The notes below the pieces were generated by a model. It did not search any database. It saw only the letters and a program-made list of their open reading frames with translations, and was not told the DNA's origin. The position numbers were made by a program, and so were the translations under genes. DNA of 64,000 nt, taken from the NCBI GenBank assembly GCA_045223915.1, contig JBGUZU010000017.1, forward strand, positions 19,280-83,279, given 5' to 3'. Source of the DNA: Ruminimicrobiellum sp045223915. Lineage in GTDB: Bacteria; Elusimicrobiota; Endomicrobiia; Endomicrobiales; Endomicrobiaceae. The first letter of the stretch is position 1. Every line of letters starts with the position of its first letter. This document shows, piece by piece, positions 43,021 through 50,820 of this stretch.

Positions 43021-43387
43021 GATAATTCCTTAAATATATGCTTCCGTATGTTCCGTTAACAATTTTACTTATTGCCGGTGCAGAAGTATCTAAATCTTTA
43101 AACTTTTCGTTTGCTTTTATTAAACTTGCCACTTCTTTTGCTCCTAACCCTGAATTGTTATACAAAAGCTTAAATTCTTCATCGGTAAATAGTTCAATGT
43201 ATTTATCGTCTTTCGCATAAGAATTTAATTTTTGTCCTAATTCTTCTATCTTTACACCGAAAACGGATAACTGTTGTTGAAGTAAATCTATTCTTTGATT
43301 TGCTCTTAATGGGTCTCTAACAGTTTTTAAATCGTCTATTTGAAACTGCATATCGTTTATTCTTTGTTCTAATTGTTCTATTGTCAT
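42974..43387 (-). CDS. Coiled-coil phage protein (137 aa)
   Basis: N-terminal coiled coil (LEQRINDMQFQIDDLKTVR, IDLLQQQLSVFGVKIEELG) followed by a globular part with LLYNNSGLGAKEVASLIKA and ISKIVNGTYGSIYLRNYL, which could be a helix-turn-helix. No family recognised. Confidence 0.55.
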   Translation of the reverse strand: MTIEQLEQRINDMQFQIDDLKTVRDPLRANQRIDLLQQQLSVFGVKIEELGQKLNSYAKDDKYIELFTDEEFKLLYNNSGLGAKEVASLIKANEKFKDLDTSAPAISKIVNGTYGSIYLRNYLAKQFRFAISKRENI

Positions 43388-43623
43388 TATTTGTTCTCCT
43401 TTTTCGGCATTTCAAGATATTTTCCTGCAATGTTTAATAATGCCACCGTTTGAATAATAAAAAAACACTCTTTCATTTCTTCGTTGTAAAATTTGCATAC
43501 TTCACCTAAACAGCCCATTGGAACAAATTTCGGTGCTAATTTCGGCTCTTTACTTAACGGATTTTGTGCAAATAATGCTTCCGTGTTACTGCAAATCGGA
43601 CATACTTTTACTTTACTCTCCAC
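43387..43623 (-). CDS. Small zinc-ribbon-like phage protein (78 aa)
   Basis: GTG start with AAGGGGGAAA upstream. CPIC near the N-terminus and a second GCLGEVC pair suggest one zinc site; a short hydrophobic helix (CFFIIQTVALLNIAG) follows. No family recognised. Starts 11 bp inside the preceding gene. Confidence 0.55.
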   Translation of the reverse strand: MESKVKVCPICSNTEALFAQNPLSKEPKLAPKFVPMGCLGEVCKFYNEEMKECFFIIQTVALLNIAGKYLEMPKKENK

Positions 43624-43801
43624 AAGAATTTCCCCCTTTTAGTTGTTTTAGTTTTTCTTCTGCTTTACTTAATTCTTCTTTATATACCGGATAAAACGGA
43701 TAACTCTCTCCATACTGTTTAATTAACCGTTTCAATGCCGATATTCTGTTTTTATAAATTGCTTCTTTGTTATCTCGTGCATAATATCCGAATATACTCA
43801 T
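43613..43801 (-). CDS. Small phage protein, unknown (62 aa)
   Basis: A charged helical protein (KNRISALKRLIKQYGESYPFYPVYKEEL). No family recognised. Tightly packed between neighbours (1-bp gap upstream, 11-bp overlap downstream), which supports it being a gene. Confidence 0.5.
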   Translation of the reverse strand: MSIFGYYARDNKEAIYKNRISALKRLIKQYGESYPFYPVYKEELSKAEEKLKQLKGGNSCGE

Positions 43802-43802
43802 C

Positions 43803-44021
43803 TTATGCCCACTTACTCATTTTGTCTTGTTTTGCTTCTTTTTCCATTTTCTCAAGCAAACTGCCTTTATTTGTTTTCCATTTAATCTTTGGAACTATGT
43901 TTAAGCTCTGCAATGGCTCTTTTTTTAGCACAAAAGTAAAATATACTGCTCTTAATACCATAAGAATAAAAACATAAGCTAAAATCAAAAATAGTGCGAA
44001 ATAAATCAAGTTTTCTTTCAT
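43803..44021 (-). CDS. Small single-pass membrane protein (72 aa)
   Basis: An N-terminal membrane segment (IYFALFLILAYVFILMVLRAVYF) followed by a basic cytoplasmic-type tail. It overlaps the preceding gene by four bases. Unexpected within a packaging cluster; possibly an infection-control gene. Function unknown. Confidence 0.5.
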   Translation of the reverse strand: MKENLIYFALFLILAYVFILMVLRAVYFTFVLKKEPLQSLNIVPKIKWKTNKGSLLEKMEKEAKQDKMSKWA

Positions 44022-44335
44022 TGTTTAATCTCTTGTAATCTGCCTTTCATTTTGTTTAACTGCTCTTGTTTATCTTCGTCATCTAACAAAACAAAACCTT
44101 TAATTAAATCAAAAATCATAATATCTCTTTGTATTTTCTCTTGCTCCGTGTTTGTTTTGTCTTTTAACCAATTTTTATATTCTTTTTGTAAAACTGCCTT
44201 TTTTATATCTGTTAACACTTCAAGATAATCAAGAATAATGTTATATCTCGGCTCTTGATTTATACTTTCAAAACCAACACAAACATTCATTTCGTCTTGT
44301 TTACAAAGTTTTTTACACCTTTCACAAATTCTCAT
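44018..44335 (-). CDS. Small Cys-containing phage protein (105 aa)
   Basis: Starts MRICERCKKLCKQDEMNVC, a four-cysteine cluster that may bind zinc, followed by a helical charged domain. It follows terL directly (no gap). No family recognised. Confidence 0.55.
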   Translation of the reverse strand: MRICERCKKLCKQDEMNVCVGFESINQEPRYNIILDYLEVLTDIKKAVLQKEYKNWLKDKTNTEQEKIQRDIMIFDLIKGFVLLDDEDKQEQLNKMKGRLQEIKQ

Positions 44336-45709
44336 TTAACCCCACAAACCTTTACTTGTTTTACTTGCTCTTTTAATATTTGCATAAGCAATACTTCTTT
44401 TATAATCTTCCATATCTTGTTTTTGATGCACTGTTTCCGACATTCTTTCGTTATAACTTACTCCCATTAACCTAAACGAATCTGCACCGTGCGAAGTCCA
44501 ATCGTGTTCCGGCTCGTTAGAATATGTCATAGCTATCGGATTTTCTTTTCTGTGATAGTTAGATAAAGCTGAAATCCCTTCTTCGCATTTAACCTTATCA
44601 AACCAACACTTTTCAAATATCAACTTACAAGCATTTATTCCGTCTGCAATAGAACTTGCTTTTACTACTTCCGTCTTAAATCCCTGCTGTTCCAATGTTT
44701 CTGCTCTGCTTCTACCGTTAGTCCATTCTCTTTGTTTAGCATCGTGTGGAAGAACTAACTTGTTGTATCTGTAACCATACTCTTGTTGCTTTTTCTTAAG
44801 AACTTCCAAATAATGCAAAGCAGATTGATTATTGTTTTGATAATAATCTATCAAGTGAATTTCATCACCTACGAACTGAACAAACCAAATCGCAGTTGCA
44901 TCGTCCATTCCTATATCCCAAAAAGTCCAAACAAAGAAATCGTTGTTGAAAGGAACATCTGTTATTCTTCCGTCTTGTTCTGCTTGTGCCATTTCTTTGG
45001 TGTAAATGCCACCTGAAATGCCTTCAACCCAAAGACCTAACAAGAATCTGTTTTTCTCATCTTCGGATAGGTTAGACAATGTTTCCAAATAATCTTCAGG
45101 TAAGTTTGCAATGTTATCTTTTGGATTTAATAACATACTGCCGAACTTGTCCGGATTAGATAATTTCTCTTTTGTCTTTGGGTTAGTTTTTTCAATGAAC
45201 ACTTTGTAAGCCCAATGCCATTTTCCCGGTGGGTTACAATCACAATACATTCTGTTTTTTAGTCCGTTCTTCAACGATAATCTTGTTTGTGCTTTTTCAA
45301 AACTCTTATAACTTATTTCACTTACTTCGTTTAAATATATTGTGTTATACTCTTTACCTAATACTGCATCTGCATTTTTTGAATCGTCTAAATACGAAAA
45401 CCAAATTTCACTTTCGTTACTAAACTTTGCAAATAATTCTGCTTCATTTTTCTGCACTTGTGCATTTGGAAAATTCAGTTCCAATGCTTTTACAAAAGTA
45501 TCTAACCAAACAGATTCTTTTAAATCTTTCCTATGTTGACGAAATATTGCGTGTCTTGATTTCGGCTCTTTTAATGCTCTTGCAATAACTTTATTCACCA
45601 ACACAAATGTTTTACCGGAACGACTTCCACCAAACAACAAAACGAACTTATAATCTCTTACTAATTTAAGTGCTTGTTCTTGTGTTTGTGTCCACGAAAA
45701 TTTAGTCAT
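44336..45709 (-). CDS. terL: Terminase large subunit
   Basis: A 457-residue packaging motor. Walker A is GGSRSGKT (residues 27-34), Walker B is NTIYLNEVSE, and the coupling/motif III region has CDCNPPGKWHW. The C-terminal RNase H-like nuclease has acidic positions in FFVWTFWDIGMDDA and in the later LPHDAKQREW block. Overlaps terS by 8 bp. It cuts and pumps phage DNA into the prohead. Confidence 0.93.
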   Translation of the reverse strand: MTKFSWTQTQEQALKLVRDYKFVLLFGGSRSGKTFVLVNKVIARALKEPKSRHAIFRQHRKDLKESVWLDTFVKALELNFPNAQVQKNEAELFAKFSNESEIWFSYLDDSKNADAVLGKEYNTIYLNEVSEISYKSFEKAQTRLSLKNGLKNRMYCDCNPPGKWHWAYKVFIEKTNPKTKEKLSNPDKFGSMLLNPKDNIANLPEDYLETLSNLSEDEKNRFLLGLWVEGISGGIYTKEMAQAEQDGRITDVPFNNDFFVWTFWDIGMDDATAIWFVQFVGDEIHLIDYYQNNNQSALHYLEVLKKKQQEYGYRYNKLVLPHDAKQREWTNGRSRAETLEQQGFKTEVVKASSIADGINACKLIFEKCWFDKVKCEEGISALSNYHRKENPIAMTYSNEPEHDWTSHGADSFRLMGVSYNERMSETVHQKQDMEDYKRSIAYANIKRASKTSKGLWG

Positions 45710-46127
45710 CTAATTTCTTATCCACAAAAATAGTTTGTTGCCCTTTAATATCTATATCTCGTTTCTCTGTGTAAAGACCTAACAACTTGCCTTTAAGTTC
45801 TTCGGCTTTCAAGTATGCTGCCATATTGCCCTGCTCTAATGCTTGTGATTGTGCAAATTCTAAATTGAGAAAACTATCTTTGGCAGTATAAACTAATTCC
45901 TGTTCTTGTTTTTGTCTTAACTCTTGTGTTCTTTGGGAAATATGGGGGAGCTTCATTGTTTTGTTTGCTTCTGTGTAAATTGAGTCCATACTCATATTTG
46001 GTGGGTTATATGCTTTTTTGTATGCTTCGGAATAATTCATACCTTTTGCAAGATTTTGGCAAAATTTTTCTTGTTTTGGTGTTAACTTTTTTTTGCTTTT
46101 TTCTGCGCTGCTCTTATTTAAAGACAT
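45702..46127 (-). CDS. terS: Terminase small subunit
   Basis: A 141-residue Terminase_2-type small subunit: LTPKQEKFCQNLAKGMNYSEAYKKAY is the DNA-binding helix-turn-helix front, followed by a helical oligomerisation region (ISQRTQELRQKQEQ) and a beta tail for TerL contact. It recognises the packaging start site, which may lie nearby. Starts 8 bp after the HNH gene. Confidence 0.85.
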   Translation of the reverse strand: MSLNKSSAEKSKKKLTPKQEKFCQNLAKGMNYSEAYKKAYNPPNMSMDSIYTEANKTMKLPHISQRTQELRQKQEQELVYTAKDSFLNLEFAQSQALEQGNMAAYLKAEELKGKLLGLYTEKRDIDIKGQQTIFVDKKLDD

Positions 46128-46135
46128 AAAACCCC

Positions 46136-46600
46136 TTAATTAAATAACCAAGAATGAATTTCTTTATGACAACTCTTACAAATCGGTATTAAATTATATT
46201 CACTATCTACACCACCGTTAACTAATAACTGAATATGGTGATTGCAATAAGCTTCTTTTTCTTTGCAGACGAAACAAGTTGTTTTAAATTCAAGTTTACT
46301 GTGTCCACTTGTTCTTTTTCTTTTGTAGAACGATTTTGTTTCCGGAGTTACAAGTTTGCTATAACCTTTTAACAAAGCAAGATTTATTGACTTATCTTTT
46401 TCTTCAACAATCAATAACTTAACTTTTTTTAAGTTTTTAACTAATCTTTTTGCATTCCATTTACCGTTTATTTGTGGGTTTGCTGAAACAATTTCGGCTG
46501 CTTTCCCTTTTAAATACGGAAAACTCTTTTTAATTGCTCTTTTTCTCATCAACCCACATCTAACTGCTAAACTTTTGTAACTTCCTTTAAAAATATTCAT
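46136..46600 (-). CDS. HNH endonuclease (154 aa)
   Basis: The C-terminal CFVCKEKEAYCNHHIQLLVNGG...NLIPICKSCHKEIH is a full HNH zinc-finger nuclease motif (Cys pairs, HH, N, H). Start chosen at MNIFKG, with AAGGAAA upstream; the longer frame has no ribosome-binding site. HNH proteins beside terminase are required for packaging or end formation in several cos phages. An alternative is a free-standing homing endonuclease. Confidence 0.85.
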   Translation of the reverse strand: MNIFKGSYKSLAVRCGLMRKRAIKKSFPYLKGKAAEIVSANPQINGKWNAKRLVKNLKKVKLLIVEEKDKSINLALLKGYSKLVTPETKSFYKRKRTSGHSKLEFKTTCFVCKEKEAYCNHHIQLLVNGGVDSEYNLIPICKSCHKEIHSWLFN

Positions 46601-46996
46601 AACTTTCCTTTTTTTTCTTTCCTTTCCCAAAGAAGAGAGAAAGTTGCTATATACTATTACCAACCGCTTATAACTTCTTGTGCCAAATCTTTGTTTCAAA
46701 GCATATCTTTCTTTCTCACCTTATCAAATGACTCGGTGCAACTTTTTAAAGGTTACTGCCTTTAGCACTTTTTTGGCTATGACCGGACATTTCACATTTT
46801 ATAGGACTTGCAATTAACTGTCTTTACAGTTGCAGTTTCTTACACTACTTGAAAAATTGTAGTCGCAATTACAAAACATAAAACTTTTGCAGATACAAGT
46901 TGCTAACATTCGGCTTTTGGTTTTTATATATCAAAACACTAAAAACGGTTAAACAAAATTTTCTATGATTTTGAAAAACGGAATGGGTTTGTTGAC
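46601..46996. other. Non-coding stretch upstream of the packaging genes
   Basis: No convincing gene. Hairpins: AAAGG/CCTTT (46748-46752, 46759-46763), GCAA..AACTGT/ACAGTT..TTGC (46810-46833) and ACTAC/GTAGT (46844-46848, 46859-46863). As it lies between the late terminator and the HNH-terS genes, it is a reasonable place for a packaging site or a late leader RNA. Confidence 0.4.
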
Positions 46997-47002
46997 ATAA
47001 AA

Positions 47003-47054
47003 AAAAACTATGAAAGACAACGAAACCGAATTTCGTTTTTCTCTCATAGTTTTT
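47003..47054 (-). terminator. Strong terminator between early and late blocks
   Basis: Arms AAAAACTATGA/TCATAGTTTTT (47044-47054, 47003-47013) with an inner stem ACGAAA/TTTCGT (47020-47025, 47031-47036) and nine T on the minus strand. It lies about 10 nt into the transcript from the promoter at 47069-47097, so that transcript would stop at once unless antiterminated. The 16-nt motif at 47035-47050 forms its 5' arm. Confidence 0.85.
47035..47050 (-). promoter_or_regulatory. Shared 16-nt leader motif, late copy
   Basis: ACTATGAGAGAAAAAC on the minus strand, identical to 55988-56003. It starts 18 nt after the -10 box of the upstream promoter, the same distance as in the early copy. Confidence 0.7.
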
Positions 47055-47068
47055 ACTCTCTTGGCTAT

Positions 47069-47097
47069 TTTCTACAAAATAAAAAAATAATTGTCAA
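47069..47097 (-). promoter_or_regulatory. Putative late promoter
   Basis: -35 TTGACA (47092-47097), 17-nt spacer, -10 TAGAAA (47069-47074). The sequence ACCTA directly before the -35 also precedes the early promoter. It overlaps the end of the last early gene and points to the late genes. Confidence 0.65.
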
Positions 47098-47264
47098 TAG
47101 GTATCTATTACTTCTACTTTATCATCACTTGCTATCTCGTTATATTTTCTCGGTGAAACATAAAACCAAGTATATTCATAGTCAGGAATATTAGTAACTT
47201 GAAATAAAATATCTTTTTCCGGATCTAAATTTTTTAACATTTCTATCAACTCTTTTACTTTCAT
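47094..47264 (-). CDS. Small phage protein, last early gene (56 aa)
   Basis: Frame MKVKELIEMLKNLDPEKDIL, followed by a beta-rich part (FQVTNIPDYEYTWFYVSPRK). Proteins of this type with L-x-x-L-D-P-E-K-D/V-V are common small phage proteins of unknown role. Its stop overlaps the -35 of the late promoter. Last gene before the early/late terminator. Confidence 0.65.
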   Translation of the reverse strand: MKVKELIEMLKNLDPEKDILFQVTNIPDYEYTWFYVSPRKYNEIASDDKVEVIDTY

Positions 47265-47352
47265 TTTTCCAACTCCTAATTAGTATCGGCATTGTTTTTT
47301 CATATAGTTTTAAAAGCTCATAATTTAGTTTTTTTAGCTTATTTTCTTTCAT
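47191..47352 (-). CDS. Possible small overlapping phage protein (53 aa)
   Basis: Frame MKENKLKKLNYELLKLYEKT onward; basic. Its ATG overlaps the TGA of the preceding gene (ATGA), which suggests coupling, but it overlaps the 56-aa gene by 74 bp in another frame. Could be real or a re-initiation leader for that gene. Confidence 0.35.
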   Translation of the reverse strand: MKENKLKKLNYELLKLYEKTMPILIRSWKNESKRVDRNVKKFRSGKRYFISSY

Positions 47353-47537
47353 TTAATGGTATAATACCCCCAATCTACTTTTTTAACATTATAGCCCTTA
47401 TTCCGTAGTTCTTTCAAGTCGTTAAGTATCGTTTGTCTTGTCGTTTCAAACACATTCATCAAATAATCTACGGAAATTGATTTGTTAGTTAATATCTCTA
47501 CTTCCTGAATAAATCTATCTGCTCTTTTTAGTATCAT
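47349..47537 (-). CDS. Small winged-helix DNA-binding-type protein (62 aa)
   Basis: The segment ISVDYLMNVFETTRQTILNDLKELRNKGYNVK is a DeoR/BirA-like (HTH_11 type) helix-turn-helix with a following wing (GYYTIK). Likely a small regulator of phage transcription. Located near the end of the early operon, so it might act on the late promoter 250 bp downstream. That role is inferred. Confidence 0.6.
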   Translation of the reverse strand: MILKRADRFIQEVEILTNKSISVDYLMNVFETTRQTILNDLKELRNKGYNVKKVDWGYYTIK

Positions 47538-47806
47538 AGTATCTCCCTTAAATTTCCGTCTTTATCAATCATTAAAGTTGACTCTGTTGCTTTATAAATC
47601 TTTTTCTCAATTTCTTCTATTGTTTCAAGAACACAAAATTCTCTATTGTTTTTCATCGTTATTGCTACACCATCTTCTTCATCAAGAATATAATGTCTTT
47701 CTTCTATTGTGCTTATATCTGCAACATTTATCAAAACAGATATAAACCCACAATCTTTCCCTTTCATATCATAAACAACAGATTCTACTTTAATAAATCT
47801 TTTCAT
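47534..47806 (-). CDS. Small phage protein, unknown (90 aa)
   Basis: Beta-rich front (FIKVESVVYDMKGKDCGFISVLINVADI), then a helical end. Its first part resembles the 65-aa protein at 48523 (a conserved I-E-V/K-V ... I-N-I/V-x-x-I pattern). No function known. Overlaps both neighbours slightly. Confidence 0.6.
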   Translation of the reverse strand: MKRFIKVESVVYDMKGKDCGFISVLINVADISTIEERHYILDEEDGVAITMKNNREFCVLETIEEIEKKIYKATESTLMIDKDGNLREIL

Positions 47807-47996
47807 CTTCCAACTCCTTAATTTCTTTTTCTATTACATTGAAACTTTTATCAAACATTAAACTTCCAAGTATAAGAGTTAAAATTCCAAGAACTAATAA
47901 TGTATATAACCAATTCAAATATAAACAAAAAACTATAAAAATAAACATCATTACAAACCACTCATAATCATATTTTATTAGCATTTCTCTTATCAC
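47790..47996 (-). CDS. Small membrane protein (68 aa)
   Basis: Two hydrophobic segments (WFVMMFIFIVFCLYLNWLYTLLVLGILTL, probably a helical hairpin) then an acidic tail (KEIKELEDEKIY). Early-operon membrane proteins of this kind are often superinfection-exclusion or host-takeover factors; that is conjecture here. Confidence 0.55.
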   Translation of the reverse strand: MIREMLIKYDYEWFVMMFIFIVFCLYLNWLYTLLVLGILTLILGSLMFDKSFNVIEKEIKELEDEKIY

Positions 47997-48222
47997 ACTC
48001 CTTTTGTGCTTCTTCTTTGGTTTTAAAGCAAATGCTTTCGTTTAAATTTAAAAAATGTTTCCCATCTCCATAATCTAATTCGTAGTCAGTAAAATCTACT
48101 ATTCTGTCTTTTTCAATTCTTACACCGATTATTTTAAACCTATCAAAAACTTTCCACTTACCATTATTTTCGTCTATTACCCAAACAAACTGATTAATAT
48201 TAAACTTCGTTCTTATTTCCAT
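47968..48222 (-). CDS. Small phage protein, unknown (84 aa)
   Basis: Beta-rich: FNINQFVWVIDENNGKWKVFDRFKI, then GVRIEKDRIVDFTDYELDYGDG and a Lys/Glu tail. Resembles small phage proteins with a YopX- or SH3-like barrel style, but no family is claimed. Confidence 0.55.
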   Translation of the reverse strand: MEIRTKFNINQFVWVIDENNGKWKVFDRFKIIGVRIEKDRIVDFTDYELDYGDGKHFLNLNESICFKTKEEAQKECDKRNANKI

Positions 48223-48223
48223 T

Positions 48224-48523
48224 TTACTCTCCTATAAACGATTTGATTATCTGCCATTGTCTTGCAGGTGTTACATCAAGTTTAATTGCATACATACTTT
48301 GGTCTGCATCGTGGCTTATTCTTCCGTCTTTCCAAAAATACAAGCCATTAAATTCAATACAATTCCCTGCATTTATTATAAAAACATTTTTGCTTTCCAA
48401 ATCTTTACAAAGGTCTTTAAGTTCTTCAAATGTTTCAGGCACTTTAATATACCTTTCCATTTTATTGTATTTCGGTTTAATATAAACTAAATCATCTTTT
48501 GGTATTACTACTATTTCTTCCAT
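48224..48523 (-). CDS. Small phage protein, unknown (99 aa)
   Basis: Segment LVYIKPKYNKMERYIKVPETFEELKDLCKDL then VFIINAGNCIEFNGLYFWKDG. No family recognised. Packed 1 bp from its neighbour. Confidence 0.55.
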   Translation of the reverse strand: MEEIVVIPKDDLVYIKPKYNKMERYIKVPETFEELKDLCKDLESKNVFIINAGNCIEFNGLYFWKDGRISHDADQSMYAIKLDVTPARQWQIIKSFIGE

Positions 48524-48720
48524 TATTCCCCCTGTGCTTCTTTTATTTTCTGCTTTATTTCTTCGTATGATTCCGATACTCTCATAAAACTATTTTCAAA
48601 ATTTATTATCGTTTTTCCTGATTTTTCTAAACCGATACTAACGATTTTGTTAATATTTACAAATTCTTTTATTTCTTTATTATCTATCCTTATTGCATTT
48701 ACTTCAATAAACCCTTTCAT
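48523..48720 (-). CDS. Small FlbD-like-pattern phage protein (65 aa)
   Basis: Pattern FIEVNAI...EFVNINKIVSI...TIINFENSFMRVSESYEEIKQKI is similar in style to small FlbD-type proteins found in phages. Function unknown. AGGGGGAAT ribosome-binding site precedes the next gene in the chain; neighbours overlap by one base. Confidence 0.55.
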   Translation of the reverse strand: MKGFIEVNAIRIDNKEIKEFVNINKIVSIGLEKSGKTIINFENSFMRVSESYEEIKQKIKEAQGE

Positions 48721-48947
48721 TATTCCACCCCCAAAAATTCAACAACATCTGTAGCTATCTCTTTATACCCCTTAGTAAATCCTTGTCTTAAAGATTTTTT
48801 TATTGCCTGTGCCACCTTCCTTATCAACTGCTCTTTGGTATCTCCGTATCGGCAGTTTTTACAATGTTCTCCAACACATCTTTTTATATCTTCTTCCAAA
48901 TCTTGTGGACACTTATAGTCCACCCTTACTATTGAATATCGTTTCAT
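48720..48947 (-). CDS. Small Cys-containing phage protein (75 aa)
   Basis: A Cys cluster YKCPQDLEEDIKRCVGEHCKNC may bind zinc; the rest is a basic amphipathic helix. No family recognised. Preceded by AGGGGGTAAA. Confidence 0.55.
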   Translation of the reverse strand: MKRYSIVRVDYKCPQDLEEDIKRCVGEHCKNCRYGDTKEQLIRKVAQAIKKSLRQGFTKGYKEIATDVVEFLGVE

Positions 48948-49102
48948 TTTACCCCCTGAATCTTATAATCTACACTTACAACCAATAGACACTTAACCAA
49001 CTCTCTGTCCGTTCTTTTACACCCCTTATAAACAGGACAATTTAACTTGCAATTTGCTTTCAGTTCCTTACGACTAAAATCTACTGTTATTGTGTCTTTC
49101 AT
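48944..49102 (-). CDS. Small Cys-rich phage protein (52 aa)
   Basis: Start placed at MKDTITVDFSRKEL, with AGGGAGAG upstream. The longer frame would run through the preceding gene. Cysteines at CKLNC, GC and KC suggest a metal site. Function unknown. Overlaps the preceding gene's end by four bases. Confidence 0.55.
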   Translation of the reverse strand: MKDTITVDFSRKELKANCKLNCPVYKGCKRTDRELVKCLLVVSVDYKIQGVK

Positions 49103-49323
49103 TTTCTCTCCCTTTTCTTCTTTTCTTCCGGAAACATCTTGTAATATTTCAATATTCTGTCCGTTGGTGTTAGCTCTAAAATCTCGCAACCCTGACAACC
49201 GATTTCCTTTTTTTCGTGGTGCTTGTCTAAATAAATTCCGTCTTTTCTGCAAATAGGGTGCGAAGTTGTTTCTTCATATTCCACTTTTAGAAACGGACAA
49301 GACACTTTTACAAACCAAACCAT
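49099..49323 (-). CDS. Small Cys-containing phage protein (74 aa)
   Basis: Cysteines at SC, HPIC and IGCQGC plus histidines suggest a zinc site; the C-terminus is basic (EEKKKRERK). AGGGGGAAT ribosome-binding site. No family recognised. Confidence 0.55.
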   Translation of the reverse strand: MVWFVKVSCPFLKVEYEETTSHPICRKDGIYLDKHHEKKEIGCQGCEILELTPTDRILKYYKMFPEEKKKRERK

Positions 49324-49331
49324 TATTCCCC

Positions 49332-49856
49332 CTATTGAAGAATGTCCATATCGTTATTTGCCCAAACTTTTTCCTGATACTCAAACTGCTCTTTTATGTT
49401 CTTAAATACTCTAAAATATTTATCTTTACCGTAAGTTTTATGAAATGTGTTTTTGTTATATTTCATCTGTAAATTGCCCTTTTTCTTGTTGCAATAGCAG
49501 TTCAACAAATACGGTGCAGAATCTATTATTTTTCCGTTAGTATCAAAAGCTAATGCACTTACAGTTCCTACACCTTCACAAAACGGACAATTTTTATTGT
49601 GTTGAATAGCATAAGCAGTATTTTTATAAATCAGCTTCAATACTACCGGCAACGAAAGATTATATTCTTCTTCTTCAATAAACTCGTTTGTTGCCTTTTT
49701 AATAGCAATATCACTAACATTTCTTGTAATTATTTCTTCAACCCAAATCTCTATCGTTTTTTCACTCATCGGCTTTGTTCTTGATGCAAACATTCTTTCA
49801 ACACATTTCCGGATTAACGGATATTGATTTTGTTCATTTAACGGATATTCACTCAT
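49332..49856 (-). CDS. Phage replication-region protein with zinc-finger motif (174 aa)
   Basis: An N-terminal helical domain (LIRKCVERMFASRTKPM then IEIWVEEIITRN) and a CPFCEGVGTVSAL...LNCYC zinc-knuckle-like motif. It lies directly after the DnaT-like gene (8-bp overlap), where helicase-loader genes often sit, but no AAA+ motifs are present. Function unknown; a replication accessory is suggested by position. Confidence 0.55.
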   Translation of the reverse strand: MSEYPLNEQNQYPLIRKCVERMFASRTKPMSEKTIEIWVEEIITRNVSDIAIKKATNEFIEEEEYNLSLPVVLKLIYKNTAYAIQHNKNCPFCEGVGTVSALAFDTNGKIIDSAPYLLNCYCNKKKGNLQMKYNKNTFHKTYGKDKYFRVFKNIKEQFEYQEKVWANNDMDILQ

Positions 49857-50652
49857 TTTTCCAACTCTCCCTTTCTAATTTTAATTTTTCAACATTTGCT
49901 AATACTCGTTTCATTGATTCTTCTTCCTGTCGTTTTCGTTCCATTTCTTGCAACTGCTCTTTGGTGTATTGTGGAAGAATCTCGTTCCAATTCCTAACTA
50001 AATTTCCGATAGTAAAGCTGTTAACTCCACTCTCTTTAGCAAACCAAAAGACACGATTAACACAACCGACTTCTAACCAATCAATTTTTTGATTAACTTT
50101 ATCTTCTCCATAATCTTTGATTAACTTTGCGAGATTAACAAAATCACTGCTTTTGGACTTGTATTTAAACCCTGTAAGAGCTTTGTATTTATCTGCGAAA
50201 TAATCAAAAACTCTTTGTTGTGGAACTTTTTTAGGAACAACTGCAACCGGTTGTTTCGGTTGCTCTATCTGTTTATCATTATCATTTTCATTAACATTAA
50301 CATTTTCATTTTCATTAACATTAACATTATCATTTACATTATCATTTAGGCTTTTTTGGGTTAGTTTGGGTTTTTTGGGTTTTTTAGAAAAGGCTTGGGT
50401 TTTTTGGGTTTTTGGTCTGCCACCTTTTAACCCATTTAACCTTTGTTTTTCAATAAAATCATTATATTTAACTTCATCTATATCTAACTGATTTTTTATG
50501 AATTTAAAGGCTAATTCCAAATGTTTAGGAATGTTATATTCTCCATTTGTTTGATAAGATAAAATTGCTCTAAACATTATTCCCAAATCGGAATCGGATA
50601 AGTCTTTTAATATGTCAAAATAATTTGTGTAAAGAATAAAACTGTTTTTCAT
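49849..50652 (-). CDS. Phage replication protein, DUF6291/DnaT-like organisation (267 aa)
   Basis: The N-terminal about 80 residues (FILYTNYFDILKDLSDSDLG...FRAILSYQTNGEY, then EKQRLNGLKGGRPKT) match the DUF6291 pattern of replication-initiation-type proteins. A low-complexity linker of Asn/Val/Glu/Asp repeats (about 103-127) follows. The C-terminal part (VFDYFADKYKALTGFKYKS...FTIGNLVRNWNEIL) is a DnaD/DnaT-like phage replisome domain. Probable role: replication initiation or helicase recruitment. Confidence 0.7.
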   Translation of the reverse strand: MKNSFILYTNYFDILKDLSDSDLGIMFRAILSYQTNGEYNIPKHLELAFKFIKNQLDIDEVKYNDFIEKQRLNGLKGGRPKTQKTQAFSKKPKKPKLTQKSLNDNVNDNVNVNENENVNVNENDNDKQIEQPKQPVAVVPKKVPQQRVFDYFADKYKALTGFKYKSKSSDFVNLAKLIKDYGEDKVNQKIDWLEVGCVNRVFWFAKESGVNSFTIGNLVRNWNEILPQYTKEQLQEMERKRQEEESMKRVLANVEKLKLERESWKNE

Positions 50653-50820
50653 TTATTCTTCTTCTCCTTCTTTTTCTTCTTTTAATTCTTTTACTAACCT
50701 TTTAATCTCATCTGCCACCAATTCTGCTTGGTCTATTGTTATCCTGACAATTCCACAAACCTGCCTAATTACTATTTCATTATGAATATTTGCAAAAACT
50801 TCCATTTCGTTAAATTTCAT
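50653..50820 (-). CDS. Small phage protein (55 aa)
   Basis: Frame MKFNEMEVFANIHNEIVIRQ onward, ending in a Glu/Lys-rich helix. Start at 50820 chosen because AAGGAGAAGGG lies just upstream; a second ATG five codons later is the alternative. Its TAA is followed at once by the ATG of the replication gene. Function unknown. Confidence 0.6.
   Translation of the reverse strand: MKFNEMEVFANIHNEIVIRQVCGIVRITIDQAELVADEIKRLVKELKEEKEGEEE

Noticed and set aside
46826..46924. 31-aa Cys-rich frame on the minus strand in the gap before the HNH gene
   Set aside because: No ribosome-binding site and it crosses two hairpins; composition alone is not enough to call a gene.
46992..47015. TTGACA on the + strand next to the early/late terminator
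   Set aside because: No -10 at proper spacing; the following A-run belongs to the terminator of the minus strand.
50270..50350. Short tandem repeats resembling a CRISPR array
   Set aside because: Unit is about 6 bp without spacers and lies in frame within a protein; no cas genes in the window.
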